Shown: positions 15,446 through 24,318 of the stretch, in pieces
How the letters are laid out: every line of letters begins with the position of its first letter
Numbering within the stretch: the first letter of the stretch is position 1
Assembly (NCBI GenBank): GCA_014762625.1
Contig: JABURQ010000195.1
Location: 1-57,440, forward strand
Direction of reading: 5' to 3'
Length of the DNA stretch: 57,440 nucleotides
Source of the DNA: Planctomycetaceae bacterium
GTDB taxonomy: Bacteria > Planctomycetota > Planctomycetia > Planctomycetales > Planctomycetaceae
Translations under genes and position numbers: made by a program
The notes under the pieces: generated by a model
The model's database searches: none
Seen by the model: the letters and a program-made list of their open reading frames with translations, nothing else
What the model was told of the DNA's origin: nothing

Positions 15446-18400
15446 TCATTTCCGAAACATCAGATGGCCTTTATCGCCGCGGGAGAGCAGATACGCCAGC
15501 AGGTCGAGTACTTCCTCTTCATTCAGCGGTTTCAATAAATCCGCCGGCATGATGGAAACCTTCGACGGTTGCATCTCTTCGATCTCTTTCTTCGGAATCT
15601 CGACCACTTTGGTCGAATCTTCGGGATCGGTCAGAATCGTGATGCTCGACTCCGTCTCATTCACGATGCGACCGTTATAAACATCGCCGTCCTCGGTCAC
15701 CACGCTGGAGGCCAGATACTGATCCGAGATCACTTTGCTCGGCTCCACGATCGCTTCGCTCAAGTCCTTGAGATTGAAACGCCCCGCCAGTTGCGTGAGG
15801 TCGGGACCGGTCGCCCCTCCTTCTCCCGCGAAACGGTGACAGATCACACACCGCGTCGCGGCAAACATCTTTCGACCGTGCTCGAAGTCGCGACCTTTCA
15901 GTTTTCCTTTCAGAGATAGCAAATCCCCCAGCGACCACTTGCGCCCCGGTCCTTCCGGCTTGGGAAGTTCGGGAACAGTAAACGGCTTGCGGACGCCGGC
16001 CACTTCGACAGCGAGACGCTGCTTCTCGTTGATGTTGGCGTACGCCTCGTTGCTGATGTTTTCGAGGAATCCCTGATAGCTGGCTCCTCCCGACCAGGTA
16101 CGCGCCCGGTTGAACCAGTCGAAATAGTCGATGAGATCCTCGTTGCTCCAGCCCTCGGTCGCGTTTCGTAACACGAACGCAAGGTGATACTGTCGCAGAT
16201 CGGGATGATTATCGAGCATCTGACGAACCGTCCCGCCGTAGCCCCGGTTGCGAGACAGCAATTCGCCGTAGTCCGGCGGTTCGTTGATCGCTTCTTCCCG
16301 CATGATGTCCATCGCTTTGGCGACGACGGTCGGCGAATCAAGGTAGACGAGTAGCTTGACAAGCTCCCGATTCACGTTTTCAGATTTCGTGGGGTACTGT
16401 CCATCAAGCTTCTCCAGGATCGCCTGTTTCTGTTGATCGCTCGGTTCTCCGAGTCGAATGAAAACCAGACTCAATGCCCGGAGATAGTCGATCTGCTGGC
16501 GTGCATCGAGTGACGGGAAAGAAATCTGCTGGAGCACTTTCAGAAGCGTCTTCTGGGCGATCGGGTTTTCCGGATGACGGGCCGCCGCGAGAGATCCCAG
16601 AATCCAGCGATCGACATCGAGCTCGTCGAACAACACCTTCTCGGTCAATTGATCGGCGGGCGCCTGGGTCAACGCGATCAGTGCCGCATAGCGAGTGAAG
16701 CGATCGTCCTCGCTCAACGCTCCGAGCAGAAACGAAAACGGCAACTCGGTCGGCGTCTGTTTTGCCTGGTGCGATTTTTCAATCCGTCGTCTAAGCTGAC
16801 GCGCGTCGGCGTACTTCGTATCGCGGGCATCGACGGGAGCCGTCGGTGCGTCACCCACATACGTTACCCGGAACAGGGCCGACTGCGTGTTACGACCGCC
16901 GACCGTGAAGTACATCGCGCCGTCCTGACCGATCAACACATCGGTCAGGGGCAGCGGACTGCGGGAGAGAAATTCTTCTTTCACGCCCGTGTAGGACGAA
17001 CCGTCGGGCGTCAGATGAATGGCATACATCGTGCCGAACGTCCAGTCGCAGAGATACAACGCCTGCTGGTATCTCGCGGGAAACTGCGTGCCGTATCCGA
17101 AACTGACTCCCACCGGAGATCCGGGACCGATATTGACGACCGGAGGCAACGTATCCGGATAGTAGGTCGGCCACTTGCCGGTTCCGCTCCGCCACCCGAA
17201 CTCGCTCCCCGAAGTCGCGTGCACGACGCGCGTCGGTCGATACCACGGCGAGCCCATATCCCATTCCATATCCGCATCGTACGCGAACAGTTCGCCGTCC
17301 GCGTTGAAGTCCATGTCGTACGGATTGCGATAGCCGATACTCACGATTTCCCAGGTCTTGCCGTCCGGGTCGGTCTTCGCAATCCAGCCGCCGGGCGCCA
17401 GTTTCCCCCGGGCGTGTCCGCGAGCGTCCCATTGGCGCGGTAACAGCAGATCTTCGCCCCAGTTGGTCGGAATGCGACTCGACAAATCGGGGTTGTCCAC
17501 ATCTTCACCCGATTTGAACGGCGGGTCGGTATGGTTCCCGGCAATCACGTAGATCGACTTCCCGTCGGGAGACAATCGCAATGCATGCGGCCCATGTTCG
17601 CCGCCGCCGCGGAAGTCTTTCAGCTTTTCGACTTTGTCGTATTGGTCGTCACCCGTGGTGTCGGTGAGTCGATACAGTCCGCTGCCGGGACCGCCGTTCA
17701 CGCTGCAATAGAGCGAACCAAACGCGTGCAGCATCCCCTGGCAGGAGGTCATCTTCACATCGAGCGGTTCGACTTTTGTAGGCTCTTTAGAGCCAATGGC
17801 TCCGGGAGTGATCCGATACAGTCCCTTGCCCCCCTGATCGCTGGCGAGGATGCGACCTTTGTCGTCGAGAGCAATACAGACCCACGAACCGAGCTCTTCC
17901 TTCGGCACCGTAAACAGTTCCTCGACCTGAAAGCCGGGTTGCGTCAGAAAGGTGTTCGGCGGGATGCGACTCTCGTTCTGTTGGGCGAAAACATTTCCCC
18001 ACGGACTGTCTCCCATCGTCCCCCGCTTTGAAACTTTCACCGGCTCCTGCTCGCCTGCAACTGCCATCCATGCTTCATCGGAAACAACATAGCCCGGCTT
18101 GTCTCCCTGCGAAGAGAGCACCAGCTTGCAGGCAAACGCCGCGATGCCCCCCGCGTTTTTCACTTGAGCGGTGAGCGTATTCTGGCCTTCCTGCAAATGC
18201 CGCGAGATGTCCACGTCCACCGGCGTCTCCCAAGCCGTGCTGGCGGCAATCTGTTTCCCGTTCAGGAACAACGTCATCTGATTGTCGCAGGTCGCGATCA
18301 GGCGGCCCTGTTTCGCGTCCGTGGCAAACGTTTTCGTCAATGTGTACGGCGTGTTGTTATCCGCTCCCCAGATCCATTTCGCTTTGGGACCTTGCCGCAA

Positions 18401-18553
18401 CAATGAGGAAAGCGGATTGACGGCCGGTTTCCCGCTGTCGGGGGAATCGCTGACCGAGTCGGCAATCACGGGAACCTGTTCGTAGACTTCGGCGTGCAGC
18501 GTGACGGAGGACGCCAGCAGACCGACGAGGAGACAACATCGAAATCGCAACAT
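15446..18553 (-). CDS. Large PVC-type heme-binding propeller protein
   Basis: A 1035-residue exported protein with a signal peptide ending ASSVTLHA. Domains in order: a jelly-roll carbohydrate-binding-like region (about 50-170, KWIWGADNN, MTLFLNGKQIAAS, DISRHLQEGQNTL); a glucose/sorbosone-dehydrogenase-like beta-propeller (about 200-580, with HGPHALRLSPDGKSIY and GYRNPYDMDFNADGELFAYD); a helical HEAT-like stretch (about 590-860); and a C-terminal cytochrome c with CVICH (about residue 895) and the typical DGDVYNGRIVNE and LLAYLLSRG end. This is the Pirellula/Verrucomicrobium heme-protein architecture, thought to oxidise sugars or polymer fragments in the periplasm. The two stops (this gene and the SDR) are adjacent. 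Confidence 0.9.
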   Translation of the reverse strand: MLRFRCCLLVGLLASSVTLHAEVYEQVPVIADSVSDSPDSGKPAVNPLSSLLRQGPKAKWIWGADNNTPYTLTKTFATDAKQGRLIATCDNQMTLFLNGKQIAASTAWETPVDVDISRHLQEGQNTLTAQVKNAGGIAAFACKLVLSSQGDKPGYVVSDEAWMAVAGEQEPVKVSKRGTMGDSPWGNVFAQQNESRIPPNTFLTQPGFQVEELFTVPKEELGSWVCIALDDKGRILASDQGGKGLYRITPGAIGSKEPTKVEPLDVKMTSCQGMLHAFGSLYCSVNGGPGSGLYRLTDTTGDDQYDKVEKLKDFRGGGEHGPHALRLSPDGKSIYVIAGNHTDPPFKSGEDVDNPDLSSRIPTNWGEDLLLPRQWDARGHARGKLAPGGWIAKTDPDGKTWEIVSIGYRNPYDMDFNADGELFAYDADMEWDMGSPWYRPTRVVHATSGSEFGWRSGTGKWPTYYPDTLPPVVNIGPGSPVGVSFGYGTQFPARYQQALYLCDWTFGTMYAIHLTPDGSSYTGVKEEFLSRSPLPLTDVLIGQDGAMYFTVGGRNTQSALFRVTYVGDAPTAPVDARDTKYADARQLRRRIEKSHQAKQTPTELPFSFLLGALSEDDRFTRYAALIALTQAPADQLTEKVLFDELDVDRWILGSLAAARHPENPIAQKTLLKVLQQISFPSLDARQQIDYLRALSLVFIRLGEPSDQQKQAILEKLDGQYPTKSENVNRELVKLLVYLDSPTVVAKAMDIMREEAINEPPDYGELLSRNRGYGGTVRQMLDNHPDLRQYHLAFVLRNATEGWSNEDLIDYFDWFNRARTWSGGASYQGFLENISNEAYANINEKQRLAVEVAGVRKPFTVPELPKPEGPGRKWSLGDLLSLKGKLKGRDFEHGRKMFAATRCVICHRFAGEGGATGPDLTQLAGRFNLKDLSEAIVEPSKVISDQYLASSVVTEDGDVYNGRIVNETESSITILTDPEDSTKVVEIPKKEIEEMQPSKVSIMPADLLKPLNEEEVLDLLAYLLSRGDKGHLMFRK

Positions 18554-18734
18554 GAGAACTTCCTGGTGGGTGTGTGAAATCGGGTGGGCTCTCTATTGTG
18601 CGGGAAGGCATCACAATGAATCAAGCAGAATCACGCGTTCCGACGCGTCGAAGACATCATACGCAAGCGTGCACAAGTCCCTCGAGTGCGTAGGCGCTGC
18701 AAGAAGGACGACCATCGATCGACCAGCCGGTCGC

Positions 18735-19163
18735 TCACTTGACCATCAGGACGGGGCACTCGCACAACAGAGAAACCTGATAACTGAGACTCCCCAGCCC
18801 TTTCAGCGGCTCCTCTCGGGAAACCTTGTGAGACGACATCACCAGCAGATCGATCGCCCGCTCCTCGATGTCGTCCACGATCTCGGTCAGCCGTTTGCCG
18901 TAACGTACTTTCCAGTCCACCGGCAGTTTGGCTTCCTGAAATCGCTGCGCGAAACTTTCCAGTTCGCGATTCGCCCGCTCTGCCAGACGATCGTAAAACG
19001 CCGTCAACTCCCGGTCCTCCAGCTCACTCAGCGTCTCAATCACGTGTAACAGCGTCACGCGCGCCTGATTCTGGACAGCGATCTCGAACGCAATCTCCAA
19101 CGCCGGCTGATTCTTATTCGTGAAGTCGAGCGGCACGAGCAGGTGTTGAAACCTCGCCAGCAT
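18735..19163 (-). CDS. Universal stress protein (UspA family)
   Basis: A 142-residue single-domain Usp: first strand RFQHLLVPLDFTN, helix ALEIAFEIAVQNQ, VTLLHVIE, a long charged helix, then IDLLVMSSHKVSREEPLKGLGSLSYQVSLLCECPVLMVK. The ATP-binding signature GxxGxxxxxV..cPV is only partly kept (GLGSLSYQVSLL), so it may be a non-nucleotide-binding member. The second ATG of an ATGATG pair is chosen because it sits six bases from AGGAGG; the other is at 19166. It is a single gene with no recognised regulator. Confidence 0.85.
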   Translation of the reverse strand: MLARFQHLLVPLDFTNKNQPALEIAFEIAVQNQARVTLLHVIETLSELEDRELTAFYDRLAERANRELESFAQRFQEAKLPVDWKVRYGKRLTEIVDDIEERAIDLLVMSSHKVSREEPLKGLGSLSYQVSLLCECPVLMVK

Positions 19164-20070
19164 CATGATCCTCCTGGTGTGAAAGCGTGAAAGCGTCAAA
19201 CGGCCTACCCCCATTCTGGACTTGCTCGACCAGGTCTGACAACCCCTGGTTTTGACGCCCCTCCCTCAAATCCTGGGGAGCGGCGAAGTCTTGGCGGCGT
19301 GTCTGCTTCGATTCGCCTTATTCGTGGTTGGGGAATAGTTTTCCGTGTGAAGTGTTGAGTTTTCAGTAAGATTCAAAAAACAGGAACACTGATCATCGCT
19401 CATCTGGACCAGTTTTTTCTGATCAGTAATGATTAGCGAGAATGACTGTTCCTTTTCTTTTTTCGCGGCGTCGCCGCGCCGCTGCGTGTGTTTTCTATTT
19501 CTCCCTCGCTCGTGTCGTCGGGAATTCATCTGCGAAATCCGCGGTCTTTCAATTTGGGATTTTTGATTCCTGATTTTGGAACGGTGCCTGGCCTCCTGTG
19601 CTGACGCCCTCTGTTTCATCCGTGTTCCTTCATCTCTTGGCGTTTCTCTGTGTCTTTGCGACAGAATCTTTTCCATTCTGCGGAGATCCGTTTCAATCGA
19701 CGTCATCGGCATTCCCTTTTTTCTGTCCCCCTCTCAAACACTGGCGGGACGCCAGTGGCACCCATGATTGGTCTTGCACTCGAACTCGTACCAGAGTTAG
19801 CGTTGATCGATTTTGGATTTTCGAATTCCGATTTTGGAAGTCGGCGGTCCACACATCGCGATCTTTGGCAATTTGGTTTTTGTTAGTCGTCAGTGGTTCG
19901 TGGTCAGTTGTTGAAAACAAATTTCAACTGACTACTGACAACGGACCACCCACCAGATGTCGTGGTTTCGTTCGCCTGTTCATAAACAACGGGGCTGTCG
20001 ATGTCATACCTGAGACATCCCCGGCCTCAAGTCGAAAACGCGATATGAGGCTGGTATAGCAGCACGATTC

Positions 20071-20100
20071 TCGTATTTTCGTATTTCGTATTTCGTATTT
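20071..20100. repeat. Short tandem repeat, unit CGTATTT
   Basis: Four copies of TCGTATTT/CGTATTT follow each other with one length variation. They lie in the AT-rich low-complexity part of the long spacer. No function is visible. Confidence 0.8.
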
Positions 20101-20289
20101 AGGTCTTGGAAAAGTGCTCAATACGAGAAAATCCGACAGTTATCAATGAAACAGCGTGTCACACCAGATGTGGGGGGGCAGTTTGAGTTTTGAGTGGAAG
20201 GAGTCGTGTGATTCGAGTCATTCGCGGTCATCAATTGGCCCGGCAAAATTCCCCCATCTCCCGATCACCCCATCCCCCAATCTTCTGAT

Positions 20290-20945
20290 GTGGTCTCACA
20301 ATTGACTGTAAACGCAGCACAACGGGCCATTCCCAGACAGACGTGATTTGGAATTTTCAGTTGAGGCGATTCAAAACAGGGCAAAACCATCGGGTTTCGT
20401 TCGAAGATGACAACTTGACAAGATGACAACTCGCAAAACCGTCAAGTTGAAAACTCTCGGGGTTCAGACATGAAACAATGAAATTTCTTTCAAACGCGGC
20501 GAGAAGGCAACAGCATAATTTCCTGTTTCCCGAATCCCGTTTCCTGACGCCTCACGTCGCCAACAGAGAGAGAGGGGCCGGTTCCACCGGCCTGAGAAAC
20601 ATTCACTCGTTCAGATCTGCTGGCCGGTGGAACCGGCCCTACGGCTCGCGATGTCCGCTCCGCTGTCTGACAACAATCCGGCATTAGGTAGAGAGAGTTC
20701 GATCTTTGACAATTTGAATTTCAGCAATCAGCTTTCAGCAGTCGGCTGTCAGAATGGAACCACAACATTCGAGGTCTACTTTAGCAGCCCGTTGAAAAAC
20801 TCAATTTTACTGCGAATGGATTTTTGAGCTGAATCACCGCGTCACAAATTCTCGATGAATCATGGGATTCACCTGCGAATTTCTTCCTTGTGCTCATCTC
20901 AAAACTCTCATTCTCGCCAACAAATCCGTTTCTCAACACGCTGTT
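20290..20945. repeat. Dispersed noncoding repeat, left copy (interrupted)
   Basis: Blocks 20290-20343, about 20386-20425, 20449-20497 and 20858-20945 match the reverse complement of 57108-57440 in the same order, at roughly 90 percent or better within the blocks. The stretch of about 340 bases from 20500 to 20840 is absent from the right copy, where it is replaced by about 40 unrelated bases. The repeat has no open frame of note and no transposase. Both copies lie in gene-free DNA. Confidence 0.8.
20575..20639. repeat. Perfect 18-bp inverted repeat, GC-rich hairpin
   Basis: GGGCCGGTTCCACCGGCC (20575-20592) and its exact reverse complement (20622-20639) enclose 29 bases. It lies inside the segment that interrupts the left copy of the dispersed repeat. 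Each arm is itself nearly palindromic (GGCCGGT/ACCGGCC), so cruciform or stacked stems are possible. No T tract follows. Confidence 0.9.
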
Positions 20946-21023
20946 AGTCCGACGCGAAGCGGACTCAATCCTTCGCCATTGAATCCCTGAAACGACAATG
21001 TCGTGATTCGCTGATGCAGAGCT

Positions 21024-21896
21024 TCAGTCCGCTTTGGATTTGAGCATTGGCTGGAGCAGTTGGCGGTAGTTTTCGCCGAGAATCATCCGTTTGTCACGTT
21101 CCGAGATATCCGCCGCGATTACCTTCGACAACTCGGTCCCCAGAGAACGGGACGGCAGGTGACTTCCAAACACAACGCGTTCTGCGCCGAGATCGCGAAC
21201 GGCCATGTCGATAAATCCGGCAGTCGCATCAAAGCCAGAAGTCTCCACCAGAATATTCGGCGACTCGGCCACCGCTCGATTGCCTTGCTCCCATTCGCCG
21301 CCGGCGTGAGCACAAATAAACGGTTGGTTCGGATAATGGGCGGCCAGTTGGGCGAGTTCCGCGGGAGTCGACTCTCCGGCCCCCTGCTTCCCACCGGTTT
21401 TGAACCAGGTGTGCTGCATGATCACACCACCCAGGTCGGCGATGCGTTCCACGAGTCGGTGAAAATTGCGGTGAGAGCAAGGGAGTGCTCCCGGCCCGCC
21501 TCCGGGAAAATAGACACCCAGCATCGGGCCGTCGCGTAACCAGCGATCCAGTGCCTCCAGTGATTCCTCAACTTTCGAGGCATTCAGGATGATCATTCCC
21601 AGCAGCAGGTTGGGCCAACGCTGCAGCGGTTTCAGAATAACCTCGGGAGTTGACTGCGCCAGTTTTTCAAAGTCAGGGTCCGTCGTCGTTCCCAGTCCGA
21701 CGTGGGCGAAGTAACACAACTTTTCAAACTGTCCCTTTTCGATCGCAGGCAGTGAGCGTTCGATGTCGGCGATGATCAGTTCGCTGCCGTCTCGACCCGG
21801 CCGCGAGTGCGACGGAGTGAAATAGGAATCCCAGATCCGATAGTCTTTCAATCGCTGGGCTGAAGGCAAGCCAAGTTGGATGATGTCGTCTTTCAC
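21024..21896 (-). CDS. Amidohydrolase-like TIM-barrel protein
   Basis: A 290-residue soluble protein of amidohydrolase-2 type: YRIWDSYFTPSHSRPGRDG at the first strand, a central segment ending MQHTWFKTGG, then FICAHAGGEWEQG, a strand ILVETSGFD and the C-terminal ILGENYRQLL. The canonical first-strand HxH metal pair is missing (DSY in its place), while later histidines are kept, so its metal site may be altered. It has no signal peptide of its own. It begins with GTG overlapping the previous stop by four bases, as the last gene of the four-gene leftward operon with the DUF1549/1553 and DUF1501 proteins. Substrate unknown. Confidence 0.8.
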   Translation of the reverse strand: MKDDIIQLGLPSAQRLKDYRIWDSYFTPSHSRPGRDGSELIIADIERSLPAIEKGQFEKLCYFAHVGLGTTTDPDFEKLAQSTPEVILKPLQRWPNLLLGMIILNASKVEESLEALDRWLRDGPMLGVYFPGGGPGALPCSHRNFHRLVERIADLGGVIMQHTWFKTGGKQGAGESTPAELAQLAAHYPNQPFICAHAGGEWEQGNRAVAESPNILVETSGFDATAGFIDMAVRDLGAERVVFGSHLPSRSLGTELSKVIAADISERDKRMILGENYRQLLQPMLKSKAD

Positions 21897-22792
21897 GTCA
21901 CGTTCCCTTCACGGAAGCGTTCCGCGTTCTCCGCCAGAACGGACCGCAATGCTGAGGGGTTGAAACGCCCCGATTCGTGAGTTCTGATCAGAGCAGCTTC
22001 TGGAATCAGGAACGGAGAATGCGTGCCGAACAAAACACGTCCAGGCTCAACGCTCTGCACGAGATTGGGAATTCCGTCGGTGCCGTCAACGCGAGCCGTA
22101 TCGAAATAAATTCCGGGGACCGCTCTCAACTGATTGATGAGTGATCCTCTCGGGCGGTCATTGAGAAGTTGGACGCGGGCCTGCGGGATTCGTTTCACGA
22201 TCGTCGGCAGCGGAGTCAGATCAACGTCCGGAACCTGCAATTGTTCGGGTTGAGTACGGGTATCCTCCAACGCCACGGCAAGCTGCACAAAGCGTCCCGC
22301 TTCCGTAGCCAGTTTCAGGATCCTGCTAAAGTTCGGCGAATCCAGGGTGTACCCGTGATAATTCGGATGGAGTCTTATCCCCAACATACTCTCCTCTGCA
22401 AGGCAACGTTGCAGGTCTTGTTCCCAGCCCGGAAGGGTTGGATTCACCGATCCGATGGGAACAAACATCTTGTGTTGACGGCATTCCTCAATCAAACGTG
22501 AGTTGACTCCCACCAGATCCCGATGGAAGAGACCTTCGAAACTACCGGCCCATGCCTGAACGATACCGAGCGATTGCAGTTTTTTCTGAAGTGCCGCCGT
22601 CGTATCGAGCGGCAGACGTCGGAAGGGCCATCGGAAGAGGCTGACGTTGGTGTCGATGATCGGAAACTCGGAGGAATCATCCTCCATTGCCTGTAATCTT
22701 GCGGACGAGATCATCGCGAGAGAGGCCATTCCCACTGATGCCGTCAAAAGCTCGCGTCGGCTGAACCTGGAAAAATCGTCTTCGGAGGACAT
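21893..22792 (-). CDS. Tat-exported amidohydrolase-like protein
   Basis: A 299-residue protein with a twin-arginine signal (FSRRELLTASVGMASLAM, about residues 8-25). The barrel starts FPIIDTNVSLFRWPFRR, where IDTNVSL replaces the usual IDxHxH, so this copy also lacks the first metal pair. Later pieces include MLGIRLHPNYHGYTL, VQLAVALEDTRTQ, GIYFDTARVDGTDG and RVLFGTHSPFLIPEAAL, all typical of amidohydrolase-2 barrels. A TTG at 22810 is an alternative start; neither has a good ribosome site. It is followed by a second, shorter relative lacking a signal peptide, with coupled translation. The two may form a heteromer. Confidence 0.8.
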   Translation of the reverse strand: MSSEDDFSRFSRRELLTASVGMASLAMISSARLQAMEDDSSEFPIIDTNVSLFRWPFRRLPLDTTAALQKKLQSLGIVQAWAGSFEGLFHRDLVGVNSRLIEECRQHKMFVPIGSVNPTLPGWEQDLQRCLAEESMLGIRLHPNYHGYTLDSPNFSRILKLATEAGRFVQLAVALEDTRTQPEQLQVPDVDLTPLPTIVKRIPQARVQLLNDRPRGSLINQLRAVPGIYFDTARVDGTDGIPNLVQSVEPGRVLFGTHSPFLIPEAALIRTHESGRFNPSALRSVLAENAERFREGNVT

Positions 22793-22817
22793 GTCTGTGT
22801 TCCGATTCAAGAAGGAT

Positions 22818-24290
22818 TTAGCTCAAAATTTCAGAGACAACTCTCGGCGGGGTAACTCCAGTCAACCGTTCTTCCAATCCGCTCCGTTCGAAGTACAGTT
22901 TCTCGTGGTGCAGTCCCAACTGGTGCAGGATCGTCGCGTGGAAGTCATGAACGCTGACGGGATTTTCGACGACTTTGTGACCGAATTCATCGGTTTGCCC
23001 GTAAGTGGTTCCCCCTTTGATGCCGCCCCCTGCCATCCAGGAGGTAAAGGCCTGCATGTTGTGATCCCGCCCGGAATAACCGTTGGCGGATTTCTGAGTG
23101 GTCGGAGTTCTACCGAATTCTCCCCCCCAGACGACGAGCGTGGAATCGAGCAACCCGCGTTCTTTGAGATCGCGTAACAACGCAGCCACCGGTTTGTCGG
23201 TCCGTAAACACGCCCCGCGATGGTTATCCGCGAGGTCGGCATGACTGTCCCAGGGTTGTTCTTCCATAAATATCTGCACGAACCGCACACCCCGTTCGAC
23301 CAGCCGACGGGCCAGCAGGCAGCGGCGTCCGTAGGAATCGGTCCATCTTTCTCCGATACCGTAGAGAGAATGAGTCGCTTTGCTTTCGCGATTCAAGTCG
23401 AGTGCTTCGGTCGCCGAGAGTTGCATGCGAGCCGCAAGCCCATAGGATTCGATACGGGATTCCAGTTCCGGAGCATGAGGTCGCTTCTGTCGATGGAGTT
23501 CGTCGAGAGTCGAAAGCAATCGTGCGGCAGATTCTGTGACGGCCGAAGGTTGCTCGTACTTCGGTTTCAGATTCAAAATCGGCGATCCGGTTGGGCGAAG
23601 AGGCGTTCCCTGATAGAGCGGTGGGAGAAAACCGGCGGTCCAGTTTCGCGTTCCGTTTTTCGGAGGACCCAGAGGATCCTGCAGAACCACGTAGGCGGGA
23701 AGATTCTGGTTTTCGGTTCCCAGGCCGTAAACCGTCCACGAACCGAGCGTTGGATATCCCATAAACAACCGGCCGCTATGGATCTTGTAGAGCGCATTGT
23801 CGTGGTTCGGATGATCTGTCCAGAGAGAGTTGATCAGGCAGAGATCGTCGGCCATTGCCGCTGTATGCGGAAGCACATCCGCCATCCACATACCCGATTC
23901 ACCATGTCGGTCGAACTGATATCGCCCTCCCATCATGACACCGATATCGTCAGTCCCCTGATTGCCGATCTCTTCGACGTTCCCCGGAAACAGTTTGCCG
24001 TCCCGGCGATTGAGTTCCGGCTTGGGATCGAACAAATCCATCTGGCTCGGCCCACCGTTCATAAACAGCTGGATGACCGATTTTGCCTGAGGCTCGTGAT
24101 GCGGTTGCCTGGCTTGCAGATTGAACGCCTGCCGCGATTCGGCAGCATGCGACTCGGTTTCTGAGGCAAGGACCGATTTTCCGAAGAAGTCTCGCGATAG
24201 CAGGTAGGTCATCGCAGCGCCGAGGATGCCGTCACTCGTACGGGCGAAGAAATCGCGGCGAGAATTGGGGATGTCGGTTGGAATGGTCAT
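22818..24290 (-). CDS. DUF1501 Tat-exported protein
   Basis: A 490-residue protein with a twin-arginine leader (NSRRDFFARTSDGILGAAM). DUF1501 proteins have a sulfatase/alkaline-phosphatase-like fold. Visible family signatures are VIQLFMNGGPSQMDLFDPKPEL, LPHTAAMADDLCLINSLWTDHPNHDNA, RRLVERGVRFVQIFM, VVWGGEFGRTP and DHNMQAFTSWMAGGGIKGGTTYGQTDEFG. Its chemistry is unknown, but the gene nearly always follows a DUF1549/1553 cytochrome gene in planctomycetes, as it does here (28 bases away). It is presumably a periplasmic partner in carbohydrate or polymer breakdown. Confidence 0.92.
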   Translation of the reverse strand: MTIPTDIPNSRRDFFARTSDGILGAAMTYLLSRDFFGKSVLASETESHAAESRQAFNLQARQPHHEPQAKSVIQLFMNGGPSQMDLFDPKPELNRRDGKLFPGNVEEIGNQGTDDIGVMMGGRYQFDRHGESGMWMADVLPHTAAMADDLCLINSLWTDHPNHDNALYKIHSGRLFMGYPTLGSWTVYGLGTENQNLPAYVVLQDPLGPPKNGTRNWTAGFLPPLYQGTPLRPTGSPILNLKPKYEQPSAVTESAARLLSTLDELHRQKRPHAPELESRIESYGLAARMQLSATEALDLNRESKATHSLYGIGERWTDSYGRRCLLARRLVERGVRFVQIFMEEQPWDSHADLADNHRGACLRTDKPVAALLRDLKERGLLDSTLVVWGGEFGRTPTTQKSANGYSGRDHNMQAFTSWMAGGGIKGGTTYGQTDEFGHKVVENPVSVHDFHATILHQLGLHHEKLYFERSGLEERLTGVTPPRVVSEILS

Positions 24291-24318
24291 GATAGCTTTA
24301 TACTCAATGAATCATTAT

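Larger units (their letters stand above)
19164..21023. repeat. Gene-free 1.8-kb repeat-like region
   Basis: No supportable gene. The DNA from about 19540 to 20120 is built of near-repeats of AT-rich words with a CG step (ATTTTGGATTTTCGAATTCCG-like stretches; CGTATTT in tandem at 20071-20100) and self-complementary pieces such as GTCAGTTG...CAACTGAC near 19895-19940. From 20290 to 20945 it holds the dispersed repeat described separately. Open frames here translate to low-complexity Arg/Lys/Ser-rich strings and are not believed. Confidence 0.6.

Noticed and set aside
16574-17443. A 289-codon plus-strand open frame
   Set aside because: Antisense shadow of the PVC cytochrome gene; no domain or start signal.
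19266-19712. A 148-codon minus-strand open frame in the gene-free gap
   Set aside because: Low-complexity Arg/Lys/Ser/Gln-rich translation over repeat-like AT-rich words, no ribosome site or recognisable fold.
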